64,000 bases of DNA from Cliona cf. orientalis (Eukaryota; Porifera; Demospongiae; Clionaida; Clionaidae). The notes beneath the pieces were generated by a model, which was not told the DNA's origin, did not search any database, and saw nothing but the letters and a program-made list of their open reading frames with translations. The first letter of the stretch is position 1; every line of letters begins with the position of its first letter. The stretch is from contig OZ005693.1 in assembly GCA_963930775.1 (NCBI GenBank), forward strand, positions 1,550,001-1,614,000, read 5' to 3'. Below are positions 47,456 to 59,397 of this stretch, piece after piece. A program made the translations under genes and the position numbers.

Positions 47456-48189
47456 CAACGCTCAGTTTGTGCACGCTCACACACATGGATTTGAGTCCCA
47501 TTACAGGATGTTTTAGCACACTTACTTACAGTGCCTGGTATAGAAATTTCTATAGATTTATTTTCATGATAGTAGTTTTCTCATCAATTAACTGTTATTA
47601 AATTAATGCTGTGTCCCCTTTGGCGTTTATTTTGAGATTTCACTTTGGGAAGATGAAATTTGGTCATGACATTGAAATAATTATAATTCAACTCTCTAAA
47701 GAGCATGCATTGTACACAATTATACTATAATGCACTATGCTCAGACTGTACTTGGCTGTCAACAGTCACGGTAGCAATAGCTGTACATGACCTTGATGGA
47801 CTGTGGCCAGTAAGAGGATCTGGAGCTTTCACAAACATCTGTGCAGAGTTAGTAATCTCTCAGTGAGCCACAAAATTGTTTTGTTCAACCACATCTGTTC
47901 CTCTGGGGTAAACAATACCATCCCGTTTCAAAAACAATCATCAACTCACTCACTTGTACATGTAGTGACAGATCAAAATATGTTTTGACCACAAACTAAT
48001 AAAAATAGGACTACTCAGTAGCACAGTAAAGTCAATAACTGTCTTATACTGGTATTATTACTGCAATAGCGATAGCAATAACAATTGTCTGGGACGGTAA
48101 ATGGTTTTAATTGACACGATCATGATCAATTCACATTCCTAGATAGTGAGCAAAGCTGTGTAGATCGATAAAGGGCCGGCATAATTGTT

Positions 48190-50394
48190 ATGGCAGTGGA
48201 AATGAGCTTGATTGGTAGGGGAGTGAGAGTGATCATGTTAGTATCTATTGCATCAAACCTGGTGCTAGCCAGTGAAACAAACGTCCCAGTGGAAGTAAAC
48301 AGACGGTCAGATGGTGATATCTATCGGTACTTAAATTCTTCTCACGAAGTTTGCCATGACAACCTAACGTATCTGGTTAGCGAAGATAGATGCGTGAATG
48401 ATGAAGAACTTTACAATGGTAATTAAACATGCATAGCCAGTATTATATAATAACACTGTGACTATTAATCATTATTCTGATTCATTAGATTGCAGATTTG
48501 GTTTTGTTTCAAGTAAGGCACCATCTAATTTAACAACTGCATTAGCATTTCGTAATCAAAGTGGACATATATTTAAACAACTTAAGATAGTAGATGCATC
48601 CTTAACAGATGCAGCAGTAGCTATTATCAACAGTACACATCAGTTTGTGAATGGATCACTCTGTCAAATTGCCAGTCTGGAGGTGTATAGAGGAAGAGAT
48701 CAAATCATTGAAATCAGCTATGATGGACTATCTTTGAGTGAGAATGGACTGGTTAAGGTAAAATCTCATTGTATATTATATGAAGTGTATAATTTTCTTG
48801 GATAAATCTAGATCGATCGTAATAACCTATCCTACAACACTAGCACTGGTGAATATGATGGTGAGCTCTATCGTATGAATCTATCCTGTTCTGGAGGAGA
48901 ATTACCAGCGAGTGGATGTGTATTCTTTAAACTAAGAGGAACGACTAACCTAACTTATGGTAAATCAATATTATTATGCATGCAATATTGCTTGTTCTGT
49001 CCTAATGTTGATTATCTACACTTTCAGCCAAATTCAACTCGACGGTTAAGCTAGGGTCACTTAACAGTATAAATGCTTCAGAGCAAGACATAAATTTTGA
49101 TGCTACAACGCAATCAGAGACCACTACCTGGACAGATGCAAACAATACTATCAACTCTAATGCAACAGATTTATTGTCGAATACGATTGCTACCCACTTT
49201 GAGTCTGTGGGGAATACTGACTTAGTGGTATACGTAGCAGTGGGAGCAGCCGGCGGGATTGCGATTCTCTTCATCACCATTTTTATTCTTTGCATGTGTG
49301 TTTATCGATTAATGTATGATAGCAGAGAGCCGATCTGTATCCCTGTAACAGTTCAACAGCAAGTGCAGCTTCAAATTCAAGGTAAAAAATTTATCATGAG
49401 TATTAAGTAGTGTCATGCACATACAGTGTTGTATTCATAATCATTACAAGTTTACACAATTTTCTATAGACCACATCCCACAGGGACAGGAAGAGAGCCT
49501 ATACAATAATAATATTCTAGACTCACAGTTCAATGTTGTTGATAATAATTTTGATCAATCGGGTAAATTATCTTCAGTTGAGCACATAATCAGTGTATTC
49601 AGCTATTTTTTACCAAAAATAATGTAGGGCATGCATTTGCAGAAGATCAAGATGTGGAGAGGACAGGGCAGACACAGCCGTCATTTGCACCTGTGAACCA
49701 ACGCCATCAGAAGAGACAGCAACAACGTCAGACAAGTGTTACAGTAGATGCCGGTACATCTACCATCAAGCCAGCGCCTGCTGCAGCAGGGTCTTGTAAT
49801 ATGAGAAGAACCAAATCACAGAAGGATAACCTTGATGTAGTCACGTTTGAGACATTCAAGCCAAAATTGGAAGGGAAACGCTCTATTTCTTGGTCATCTG
49901 CATGGGAAACAACAATGACGACTGCAGCCTCTAGGAGCACCGACTGTGAACTCTATGATACAGTAACACCAGCTGCTAAAGTTAGAGCTCATGAAAGGGA
50001 TCTGGAATTCAGTAAACTTTCCTATCCCGGTTGTCCAATGAAGGACCCTCTTCCATCGTGCACTGATGCCGTATCATCATCATCATCGATGCTCTATGCA
50101 AGTCTCTGTATTGATAGCACCGATTATGGGTCAGTTTATGACGTACCGAAAAAGGAAGCTCTGGCCTATGCCATTCCAGACGTGAAGAAGAAAAGAGGAA
50201 AGAAACAGGAAAGTAAGGACTGGAGTGATGAAGCCACAATTAATCCAGATGAGACGTCAATGCTTAATAATTTCCGCGGACACTATGATACCCCTAAGTG
50301 CAAGTACATAACAGAGAAGGAAATTACTACCAGTAGTAATGTTAGCTCTCTGTACGACCAGCCGAGAATCATTAAACCAAACATTGGAAATTAA
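48190..50394 (+). CDS. D7: SLEVYRG receptor with long YDTV/YDVP scaffold tail
   Basis: Exons 48190-48418, 48489-48757, 48812-48959, 49028-49381, 49470-49562, 49643-50394; all phases fit, 614 residues. Ectodomain nearly like D6: VEVNRRSDGDI, TYLVSEDRCV, C-R-F-G-F, C-Q-I-A-S-L-E-V-Y-R-G-R, GELYRMNLSC, SGCVFFK. Exon 4 adds an Asn/Thr-rich stalk with several N-x-S/T sites and a TM helix (DLVVYVAVGAAGGIAILFIT). Tail: SLYNNN, then ELYDTVTPAAK, LEFSKLSYPG, MLYASL, SVYDVPKKEALAYAIPDVKKKRG, HYDTPK and LYDQP. The ELYDTV...KLSYPG and IPDVKKKR segments match the F adaptor tail (VYDSV...KLSYKG, VPDMKKKR), so receptor and adaptor share a tail module. Confidence 0.88.
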
Positions 50395-50802
50395 GATTGA
50401 CTCCAGTAGGGAATGAGAAATCTTATGGCTAAGTAGATAGAATTCCTCCTATAGCCTAGTTATAGCTGCTATAACATCAGTAAATCACTCGTATACACTT
50501 GTACATGTATTGCTTATCACGTAATAAAGTCAATTGTCAATTATTGAACAAATATGCAAGATTTGTTATAAATGTATCACCTAGTATATCAGGTCAACCG
50601 TCCCAAGGGCTGCTTTTACTATTACTCCTCATTTACTGTACCTTGTGTACAAAACATTCAAACTACAATAATGTTTACTGGGTGGCTTTATTTGGGAATA
50701 TTATTCAGTCAACAATGTCATATCGCTTGTCAGTGAAGCTATAGCTAGGCATATCACAGTTGGAGGTATAGCAAGTGCTTCGATCACTTTGAGAATATTA
50801 GT

Positions 50803-52539
50803 ATGGGTATGTATTGTTTGCCATGTATAATCTTAGTGAGTGTATTGAGTAGCGTTGTACTCAGTGAAGAAGAAAAGTCAATGGTTCAATCAGTTAATAG
50901 ACGACTGAGTGGTGATATCTATAATGTATTCAACTCGACTGTTCACTTTGCTTGTTCCGATGGTGGTAATCTGACCTTCCTGGTCAGTGAGAAAAGGTGT
51001 GTCAATAATGAAGAATTATTTAATGGTGAGTAGATAAGACATTTCAAAGGTTAATAATAATATGCTTATGGTTGTAATTTTTCTATCGCGGCAAGTTCAG
51101 ATTGCAACTTAATCATCTCTGCAATCAAAGAACCTTCTACTCCCAAATTAGCCCTGATTATTGATTACCAGAATGATACTGAGATAGTGGTAGCTACCCC
51201 CTTTAACTCTGATACAGATGCGGTTGTTTACGATAGACATACAGGTCAACCAGTGAACAGTGCTTTCTGTCACATTACTAGTCTTGAGGTATATCGAGGA
51301 AGGAACAAGGCAACTAAAATTAGTCATGGTGGATTCCATTTGAATCAAAGGGGGGCTATTGAGGTGAGGTAGCTAATGAACAACAAACTGGGATGCTTTC
51401 TCGTAATCATTCATTTCAGATAAATCCTCCTCTGGGTTACAGCATTGATGAATACACAGGCGAACTCTATCACATGAACCTATCCTGTAGCAGTTCTGGT
51501 GGAGGACTACCAGAGAGTGGATGCCTGTTCTTTAAAGTGATTGGAATGACTAACACACTGCATGGTCGGGAATGAATAACTATAATTAATGCTTGTCATT
51601 ATAAGTATTGGTTTTGTTTCAACTGCAGCTAAGTTCAATGATATTATACCTGGAACTCTAAGGACCAGATCTAACAACATGCCCCCAGCAACTACATCCA
51701 CACCACAAACCACTGATTCAACACCCTTTGAGGGTGATTTAACGATGCAAACACCCTCAAACTCAAGTACATCGCCACCAATCGATTTTGTTGATAGTAC
51801 ACGTACCAGTACTATTCTTGTGATCATTGTGCCACTTGTGGGAGGTGTGATCATTCTTATCAGTACCGTGATGGTTTGTATCGTGGTTTTATTAAGAAAG
51901 TTTAATGGTCGAAAGAATTCAATTTCAACCATGGTTGCTCGACCACAAAATCAAGGTATTATAATATATTTACTAATTTAGAATAATTGAATCATGCATG
52001 CTCAGATCCAGTCCAGCCTGCATTCATAAAAGTTTAGTATTTGTAAATTCCTAGGCGAGTATTCGAAGTTTCCAAGAGTGCATAGCTATAGAATGTGCTC
52101 TTGCTTCCCGATCACAACCTGGTATAGGCAATTTGCAACATAGTGCCCACTGATTCAATACAGTGTCATTAGCTATAGTTTTCTATCATCTATAGAATCT
52201 GACACCATGAAATCACAACCTAGTGATTGCCAAAGAAACCCAGCATACAGTCACTTTGGTCCTACTGACAGATCACTAGCAGCTTTGCTGTCTGATAATT
52301 ACAGCGAAAACCCAGCCTACAACATTGATGCACAGCCAAGTGCTCCCCAAGAACCAACTTATGAAGTTATTCTATCGGATACAGACAAGATCCCTCAAGG
52401 AGCACAGAATGTAAATTGTAGTCAAAATCCTGCGTACATTCCTCTGGTGGAGGAAAGCTTTCGAATAGCTGCAGATGCAACGTCTCCTGGTGACTACAGC
52501 CAAAATCCAGCTTACGGTATTCACTCAAATCCTAATTGA
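50803..52539 (+). CDS. D8: SLEVYRG receptor with four NPAY motifs
   Basis: Exons 50803-51025, 51101-51363, 51420-51564, 51629-51955, 52196-52539; 433 residues, phases 1, 0, 1, 1. Signal peptide, QSVNRRLSGDI, TFLVSEKRCV, C-N-L-I-I, C-H-I-T-S-L-E-V-Y-R-G-R, GELYHMNLSC, LPESGCLFFK, AKFNDIIPGT. The stalk ends in a TM helix (ILVIIVPLVGGVIILIS). The last exon carries QRNPAYSHFG, SENPAYNIDA, EPTYEVIL, SQNPAYIPLV and SQNPAYGIHS: four NPAY motifs, likely multivalent PTB docking or endocytic signals. The ectodomain is almost that of D9, which has another TM and tail. Confidence 0.87.
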
Positions 52540-52734
52540 GAATTACTTGAACCTTTAATTAAAATCTTGCACAATGTCATTATTACGTATACATAGCTAT
52601 ATTAGGTGTTTGAATACATATCCAGTCATTCTTCAAACTTATTACAACTTATTGCAATTGTAATCATAACAATTTGGTATAAACATACATAATTATTGGA
52701 ATTTATGTCCCATTGCTGCCCATTTTGCCAGTCT

Positions 52735-52835
52735 GTGGTCATTGACTTAGTAGTGTATGTGGCAGTGGGAGCAGCCGGTAGAATTGTCATTCTTTTGGTC
52801 ATCATTTTGATTCTTTGTAGTAGACAGAATTCTTC
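52735..52835 (+). pseudogene. TM-exon relic downstream of D8
   Basis: Encodes VIDLVVYVAVGAAGRIVILL, as at 46250. It lies just 3' of the four-NPAY exon, as in the other two places. The rest of 52540-53246 is noncoding and matches the D8 5' flank (duplication). Confidence 0.6.
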
Positions 52836-53246
52836 CTATAATAATAGCCCAGGTATAGCTGCTATAACATCAGTACTTACTATAGCTAGAAAGTCAGTGA
52901 ATTTCCTACACTTGTGTTGTTTGTCACATAAATTCAATAATTTGCAATAGATGTAGCTACGAGTTGTCATAACTGTCTCACCTAATGAACAAACATGTAT
53001 GATGTGTATTGGGTCCCAAATGCTGCTTTTACTATTAGCTAATCACTGTGTCCTGTGTACAAAATTCACTGCCATTCAATTGCCAAACTGCAGTAATGTT
53101 TACTGGGTGGCTTTATTTGGGAACATTATAATTCTGTTAAGTCAACAATGTCATATCGCTTGCCATGGAGTATGAGACATCAGTGAAGCTATAGCTAGGC
53201 ATATTGCAGCTGGAGGTATAGCTAGTGTCTCAATCACTTCGAGAAT

Positions 53247-54994
53247 ATGAATATGGGTGTGTATTCTTTGCCATGTATAATCTTAGTGAGTGCATTGAGT
53301 AGTGTTACAGGTGAAGAAGAAAACTCAATGGTTCAATCAGTTAATAGACGACTGAGTGGTGATATCTATACTGTATCCAACTCGACTGTTAACTTTGCTT
53401 GTTCCGATGGTGGTAATTTGACCTTCCTGGTCAGTGAGAGAAGGTGTGTCAGTAATGAAGAATTTTTTGATGGTGAGCAGATAAGATATGCAGAAGGTTA
53501 ATATGCTTATTGTTGTAATTCTTCTATCACAGCAAGTTCAGATTGCAACTTAATCATCTCTGCAACCAAAGAACCTTCTACTCCCAGATTAGCCCTGATT
53601 ATCAAAAATGATACTGAGATGATAACAGCAGCTACCCCTTTTACTTCTGAAGCTTCTAATTTAACAGATGCAGTTGTTTATCATAGATCTACTGGTCAAC
53701 CAGTGAGGAGTGCTTTCTGTCACATTACTAGTCTTGAGGTGTATCGAGGAAGGGATGAAGCAACTAAAGTCAGTCACGGTGGATTCCATTTGAATCAAGG
53801 GGGGGCTATTGAGGTGAGGTAGCTAATGGATAACAAACTGGGATGCTTTCTCATAATCATTCGTTTCAGATAAATCCTCCTCTGGGTTACAGTATTGATG
53901 AATACACAGGCGAACTCTATCGCATGAACCTATCCTGTAGCAGTTCTGGTGGAGGACTACCAGAGAGTGGATGCCTGTTCTTTAAAGTGATTGGAATGAC
54001 TAAAACACTGCATGGTCGGGAATGAATAATTATAATTAATGCTTGTCATTAAGTAATGCTATCCAATTGCAGCTAAGTTCAATGATATTGTACCTGGAAC
54101 TCTAGGGACCAAATCTAACAATAATATGCCCCCAACAACTACATCCACACCACCAACCACTAATTCAACACCCTTTGAGGGTGATTTAATGATGCAGCTT
54201 ACTACAACCATCTCAACTATTGGCAGTGACAATATCTTTAAAGTGGGAAGTCCTTTGTTCTACATAGTGATTGGAGCAGGGAGTAGCATACTAATTCTGT
54301 TACTGATTATCCTGACAATGCTTACTGTCATGTGCCTCCTGGTAATCACTAGGGGAAAGTCCTATACTCTTGCTCTAGATGACCAAAGTGGTGACAGCTC
54401 AAGAGAAAGCTCAAACTCAAAAGGTCAAGGTACAGTATTGTGTATGATCTGATCATCTACCCCATATTAATTTTCAGGCACAAGAGTGGCACTGGTGGAG
54501 TCAGTACCTCGGCCAGACCCAGTACATTCCACTGTAGTACCTGGGCAGGATTCTGTTGCAGAAATCGGTAAATTAAAATATATTGAGGCAAGTAGATACT
54601 GATGATTATATCAATGATGTATCTTTCAGTTTCAGAGAATTTGTATGCTGAGATCAGAGAACGCAATGCTTCCTCCCCTTCTCCTCCTCCCCTCCCTCCA
54701 CCACTAATGGCAGATGACCTGATAGATGAAGAAGGAGCTACGATAGAGAGCAACTATCAGGCTAACGTTAGCGTCCCTTCTCATCTAAAATGGGCTTCAA
54801 AGAGAATCAGTAGAGCTGCTGATCACGATCTAGCCTACCTGTATGAGGGACACAATACCGAATTTGAGCTACCGTTTTACCCCAAGCAAGCCGGCGGTGT
54901 CACAGATGTAGCTGGCTCTCTTTACGATGATCCTACAAGCCTCTCACTAACACCAGCACCAGTGAGGGTGCAAGATGGTCGTCAAAGACTATAG
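53247..54994 (+). CDS. D9: SLEVYRG receptor with SH3-ligand and YDDP tail
   Basis: Exons 53247-53472, 53542-53813, 53870-54014, 54073-54429, 54478-54567, 54630-54994; 484 residues, phases fit. A second ATG at 53253 aligns with the D8 start. Ectodomain as D8 with few changes (QSVNRRLSGDI, TFLVSERRCV, SLEVYRGR, GELYRMNLSC). From codon FEGDLMMQ onward exon 4 departs from D8: TM helix PLFYIVIGAGSSILILLLII, RGKSYTLALDD. Tail: NLYAEIRE, SPSPPPLPPPL (SH3 ligand), NYQANVSVPSHLKW, AYLYEGH, LYDDPTSLS. YAEI and YDDP are candidate SH2 ligands. The TM region resembles adaptor F. Confidence 0.88.
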
Positions 54995-55802
54995 AAAAGG
55001 TTGAATTTCCTATAAACTGTACGAGTCATTAGCTACAGAGCCGAGTCAATTTTTCTATAATGTAGTGCTCCCTATAGATCAATATCCTTGGGCACAAAAG
55101 TATAAGAAAATAATCTTACTTTAAAAGAGCTATAGTATAATATTATTATTATATACATGTACAATGATATGATGGAAGAGTTGAAGTGAAAGTGTCACCA
55201 TCACATTATTTCAATCGGTGGCAGGAAACAGCACTGTTATGATAATAAAGTCCACTCTAATATCCAAACATTGACACTGTCTTAGGGCAACACGTTGCAC
55301 CTGGAGCCATGGGCTACCTCATGCAGGCCCATGATTGTGTGTGTACGTGTGTGTACGTGTGTGTATGTGTGCGTGTTTGTGTTTATGTTATGATTGAGGG
55401 ACTTGTTTGGGAAAATAGCTTTTTTTTCCTTGTGGTGATAATCCAGTACGTTCTAGTGATAAGCTATAGCTAGTATAGGCTTTGATCTAAAATTGTCATG
55501 GATGTGCACAATAATATTGAAGACATACGTGTAATGGTGTTATTGGTTTCTCTTTCCTTGTTGAGAAAACTCCCGTCACGTATACGTACCCCAGCTGTGA
55601 TTTCACAAACAGTAGCCATTTATGGTGTTTATCACCATCCCATGACATGATTAGCAGCAAGAAATTTATATTGTGAATTAATTACAATGGAGAAAGTAAA
55701 GATATTGCTTTAAGGATTATATTTCACAGAGACTTCTTGGGAAAATGTTATCTTCATGAATAGTGCTTAATGTTAAGTATGACCGTGTTACATGATATTG
55801 TT
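54995..55802. other. Convergent gap between D9 and D10
   Basis: Shared 3' flank of two genes pointing at each other. Contains a TG-rich microsatellite at 55334-55385 (GTGTGTACGTGTGTGTAC...) and AATAAAG near 55245. No gene seen. Confidence 0.6.
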
Positions 55803-58574
55803 TTAGTCCTTACGCTGGTAAGTGGCACCAACAGGAGGATACTGTCCACCAATTGTGTTGCATCTGCCAGTATTTGCATCACCTGAGTCAGTGAATAGTG
55901 AAAGGGATGGACAGGACGTGGTGGATATCTTATGTGAGGCTGGTGCCATTGCTGCTTCGAATTCACCATTACTTGGCTTCGTAGTCTCTTTTTTCCTTGA
56001 ATTCTTTCTTTCCTTGTCCTTTCTTGTCACTCCACGAGTATCTCTGATATGCACAGGGGGATATTCCATCGGTCGTGCTCCAAAATAGGAAGGTAGTGAC
56101 TGCTTCTTACTAGATGGTTGATGAGAATGTTGCTTACGCTCGGCATCATTTGCTCTGGCTTTCGGAGAGATTGTATTATAAATCTGAACCAACTCGAAAT
56201 TTTCATCTCTTGATTTAGACCTTGAATGCTTTCGTATTCGTTGAGACTCCTGACTCCTGAGTGAGTTAGACATCCAAGAGTTATTAGACTGCCCCTCGTC
56301 GTCAAGGATACGACAAATCGGTTCAGTCTGTTCATGTGTGCTGTGAGTGTCTTGCTCTAATATTGCATATGTATGTTCTGTATCAATATTTCCAGTATTA
56401 TCTTTATTTGGTGAATATCCTCCTTCCTGACTTTGTTCTAATATTGAATATGTATGATCTCTGTCGACCTCTCTAGTACTGTCTTCATTTAGTGGCAATC
56501 CTTCCTCCTGACCTTGTTCTAATATGGCATACATATGCATATGATCACTTTCAGTATTCATTGTTTGCACACAAGCAGCAGTTGACTGTTGCTGTTGACT
56601 TTGCTCTAGAATAGCGACACGTGTATGATCAGACTCTGCATGTATGGTTTTCGCTGTTTGTTTGTGTGTTGACTGTTGCAAGCGGTCCTGCTCTAGTATG
56701 GCATACATGTGCTCAAGATCCACATCCCTCGATTCCAAGCTGGAAAGGGGTAGGGGTGGGCAAGAACAAGAAGAGAGCTTTTGTGAGGATGGCACCATCG
56801 TTGCATGTTCAATGTCACTTTTCTTTCCTTTCTTCTTCACAATTGGGGCGTCGTAAACGGGCATCGACTCATCTAAAGATATTGCATGTGAGGAACCTTT
56901 CCATGTGCTCAATTGCAAAGCCGAATATTCTGGTGCACCACCGCAGCCAAGATAAGCTGGTAGGGACTGTTTCCCATGAAGGCTGGAGTGAGTGAGTTGA
57001 CTATACACCATTCCTCCTGCTTCTCCTTCTTCGGGCGGCTTTGGATTAACAACATCGTAAACCTGCGATAGCTCTAGATCCTCTTTAGAATCAGTTGGTA
57101 AGTGTTGAATATTAGATTCTGGAGGACTCTGGATTGGTGCACTATTGTTATTCCCCTCAGATAATGTTGATCCAATTTGCTCCACTTCAGTTGGGAAGAT
57201 ATGCACTTGATATCGATCTTGTCCTATTCTATAATCACTACCGGCAGTAGTTGTATTCCTTGTAGGATGACACTGGTGTCCATTGTTTGACATCAAAGTG
57301 AGCTCATCCATTATTCCAGCTGTATTTGGCCGTGGACTTTCATAAGGACAAGGCTCAGAATCTATGCCTAATATGAATAGTATTGACGTGAACTATTATG
57401 TAGCAATTGACTTATTATCCTACCTTGCATTATACCATTGTTTGGGGGTAGTGTGGCAGCTACTGTGAATGTGTGTGACTTTCTCTTCCTTTGAATTGAA
57501 AAGCCAATGAGTACACATATTATTATGAAACTGAAAATCAGAACAATAACCCCTCCACCGACACCAATCAGTATGTAGAAGAGGGTATTTCCAATTACTA
57601 AAATGGAGACTGTTGTAGTCGACTCCGCAATATCAGCCATAGTGGCTGATACAGAATCAACTCTTACAGTAGTTATGTTTTCCCCTGTAGACTGTTGTGT
57701 GCCATCATTGGACTGAAATATTCCTGGAACAGTGCCATTAAATTTATCTGAAAAAAATTAATGACAAATCAACTTAAAGAGCCAGTAGATGCATGTACTA
57801 ACATGGCTTCTTACCTATTACTGTACTAGTGTCTCCTTCAACTTTAAAAAACAGGCATCCACTCTCTGGTAGTCCTCCACCAGAACAGGATATATTCATA
57901 CGATAGAGCTCTCCCATATAATCTTCAGTCTCATAGGCTAGCTGATGACCATGGATCTGAACATTATTTGAATCAATCAGCATCATTAAACGTAACTATT
58001 ATCATCTAACCTCAATGGTACCATTGTCACTGAGAGATAATCCCTGATGGCCTATCTCAATGGCTTGCTCCCTTCCTCGATATACCTCCAGGCTGGAGAT
58101 TTGACAAAAGCTGCTGTTTACACTTCGATTGGTTCCATTGAAGCCAAGTATTAGTACATGCTTCTTGAAAATAATATCATCTATAGTGGTAATTGCTGAA
58201 TGTTGACTGTCAATAGCAGCAGCAGTAGGTATGAGGGATGCAAAGTTTATAGGAACAACAGCAACCCTGCATCCTATAATATATTTGATACAATGATTGT
58301 ATACATCAGATATCATTGGATTACCAGAAAAGATCTCTTCATCTGATGCACACTGCTTCTCATTCACTAGATAGTTAGGTTTATCACCACACTGTATGCT
58401 TACTGTGTCAGTAGTATTTGAATTTAGACTATACAAGTCAGTAGAGCTCCGTCTAATAACCCATACGGTAAAATTGGCTTCTGCTTGTACTGAAGCGCAC
58501 AAACTCAGCAAAGCCACAAATGCTAAACTGAGCTTCCTACTAGCTACAACTGAATCAGCAATAGCCTTTGCCAT
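55803..58574 (-). CDS. D10: SLEVYRG receptor with YAILEQ repeat tail
   Basis: Minus-strand exons 58574-58325, 58273-58011, 57956-57815, 57747-57424, 57367-55803; 847 residues, all phases fit. Signal peptide, WVIRRSSTDLY, NYLVNEKQCA, G-C-R-V-A, C-Q-I-S-S-L-E-V-Y-R-G-R, GELYRMNISC, LPESGCLFFK, DKFNGTVPGI. TM helix TLFYILIGVGGGVIVLIFSF. The tail of over 500 residues has QVYDVVNPKP, MVYSQLTH, EYSALQL and PVYDAPIVKKKGKK. Then six spaced units carry (H)MYAILEQ, RVAILEQ, MYAILEQ, TYSILEQ and TYAILEQ, separated by 20-40 acidic, Gln-rich residues. QIYNTISPK and further motifs follow. YAIL and YSIL fit YxxL/I ITAM/ITIM-like sites. The VYDVV...YSQLT segment matches the F and D7 tail module. Confidence 0.88.
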
Positions 58575-59397
58575 GGCAGTGCTAGAAGTTTGACTCTGAG
58601 TCTACAGTCTATATAGCTACATGACATGTGATCTCATTGACTGTGTCCTTATCTACAATACTGAAACAGTATAATCGCAGATCTACACAGTGTACTCTTA
58701 GTGGCCTCTGAGTAAACAATAACACTCACTCTGTATGTATAATAACTACAGACAGTGTTATCATAATTATTATACGGTATATATAATATAGTACGGCATT
58801 CAAGAATAATTAGAAGGAGTGTACGTACTCAAATGTCAACAAACATAATAGACGTATACCAAGGTCAGCCTCGATCTTCATAATAATTATTAGCTATTCT
58901 ACTTGATCTGAGTGTTGATGCCTATACGGCACGTGTACATAAACAACTGCCACAGCTAGGTGCATGTGTGATAACTTTTATTCTGTTATCCAGCCATTCC
59001 GGCTGGAATCAACTTCAATTAATTTGAATGAGTTAGCTAGCTACTGATAATAATTTAGTGTATGCAAACGATGAAAATCCAATAGCTAATACAATTGAAC
59101 AACTGAAATTTTGGCCAATACTTCATTGTGTACTGCATAAACATATCACAAGAGCGCATAAGAACTACTCTTGCATATCAGTATGCATGAATATCATAAT
59201 ACGATAATGTTTCTCTGAACTGGACATTAGATAAGCCATTTTGAAAGCAATCCAATTCACAACGTCACACGGTATATACCCAAAACTGTTTTGAAAAATC
59301 ATATAGTTGTTCATTTTTAGCTAATGAAGTTGAAAGTATATCTTTCTCTTGTACACCAGCTGTCATTGGTTTGCAGTTTCTGACTCACACACATTGC
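58575..59397. other. Gap between D10 and D11
   Basis: 5' flank of D10 and 3' flank of D11; AT-rich. No exon, palindrome or element ends recognised. Confidence 0.5.

Larger units (their letters stand above)
43381..49400 (+). repeat. About 3.1-kb tandem duplication (D5-D6 / D5'-D7)
   Basis: From D5 exon 2 (43381) the sequence repeats from 46472: D5 3' exons, the long noncoding spacer (44379-45127 against 47456-48189, nearly identical by eye) and the following receptor (D6 at 45128, D7 at 48190). Offsets are 3091 bp at the D5 end and 3062 bp at the D6/D7 start. Both spacers lack genes. Confidence 0.85.

Noticed and set aside
52207-52539. Separate small gene starting at MKSQPSD
   Set aside because: It is the last exon of D8; acceptor at 52195 and phase fit the upstream exons.
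5913-58574. Receptor tyrosine kinases
   Set aside because: No kinase motifs (GxGxxG, HRD, DFG) in any tail; the proteins carry only docking motifs.
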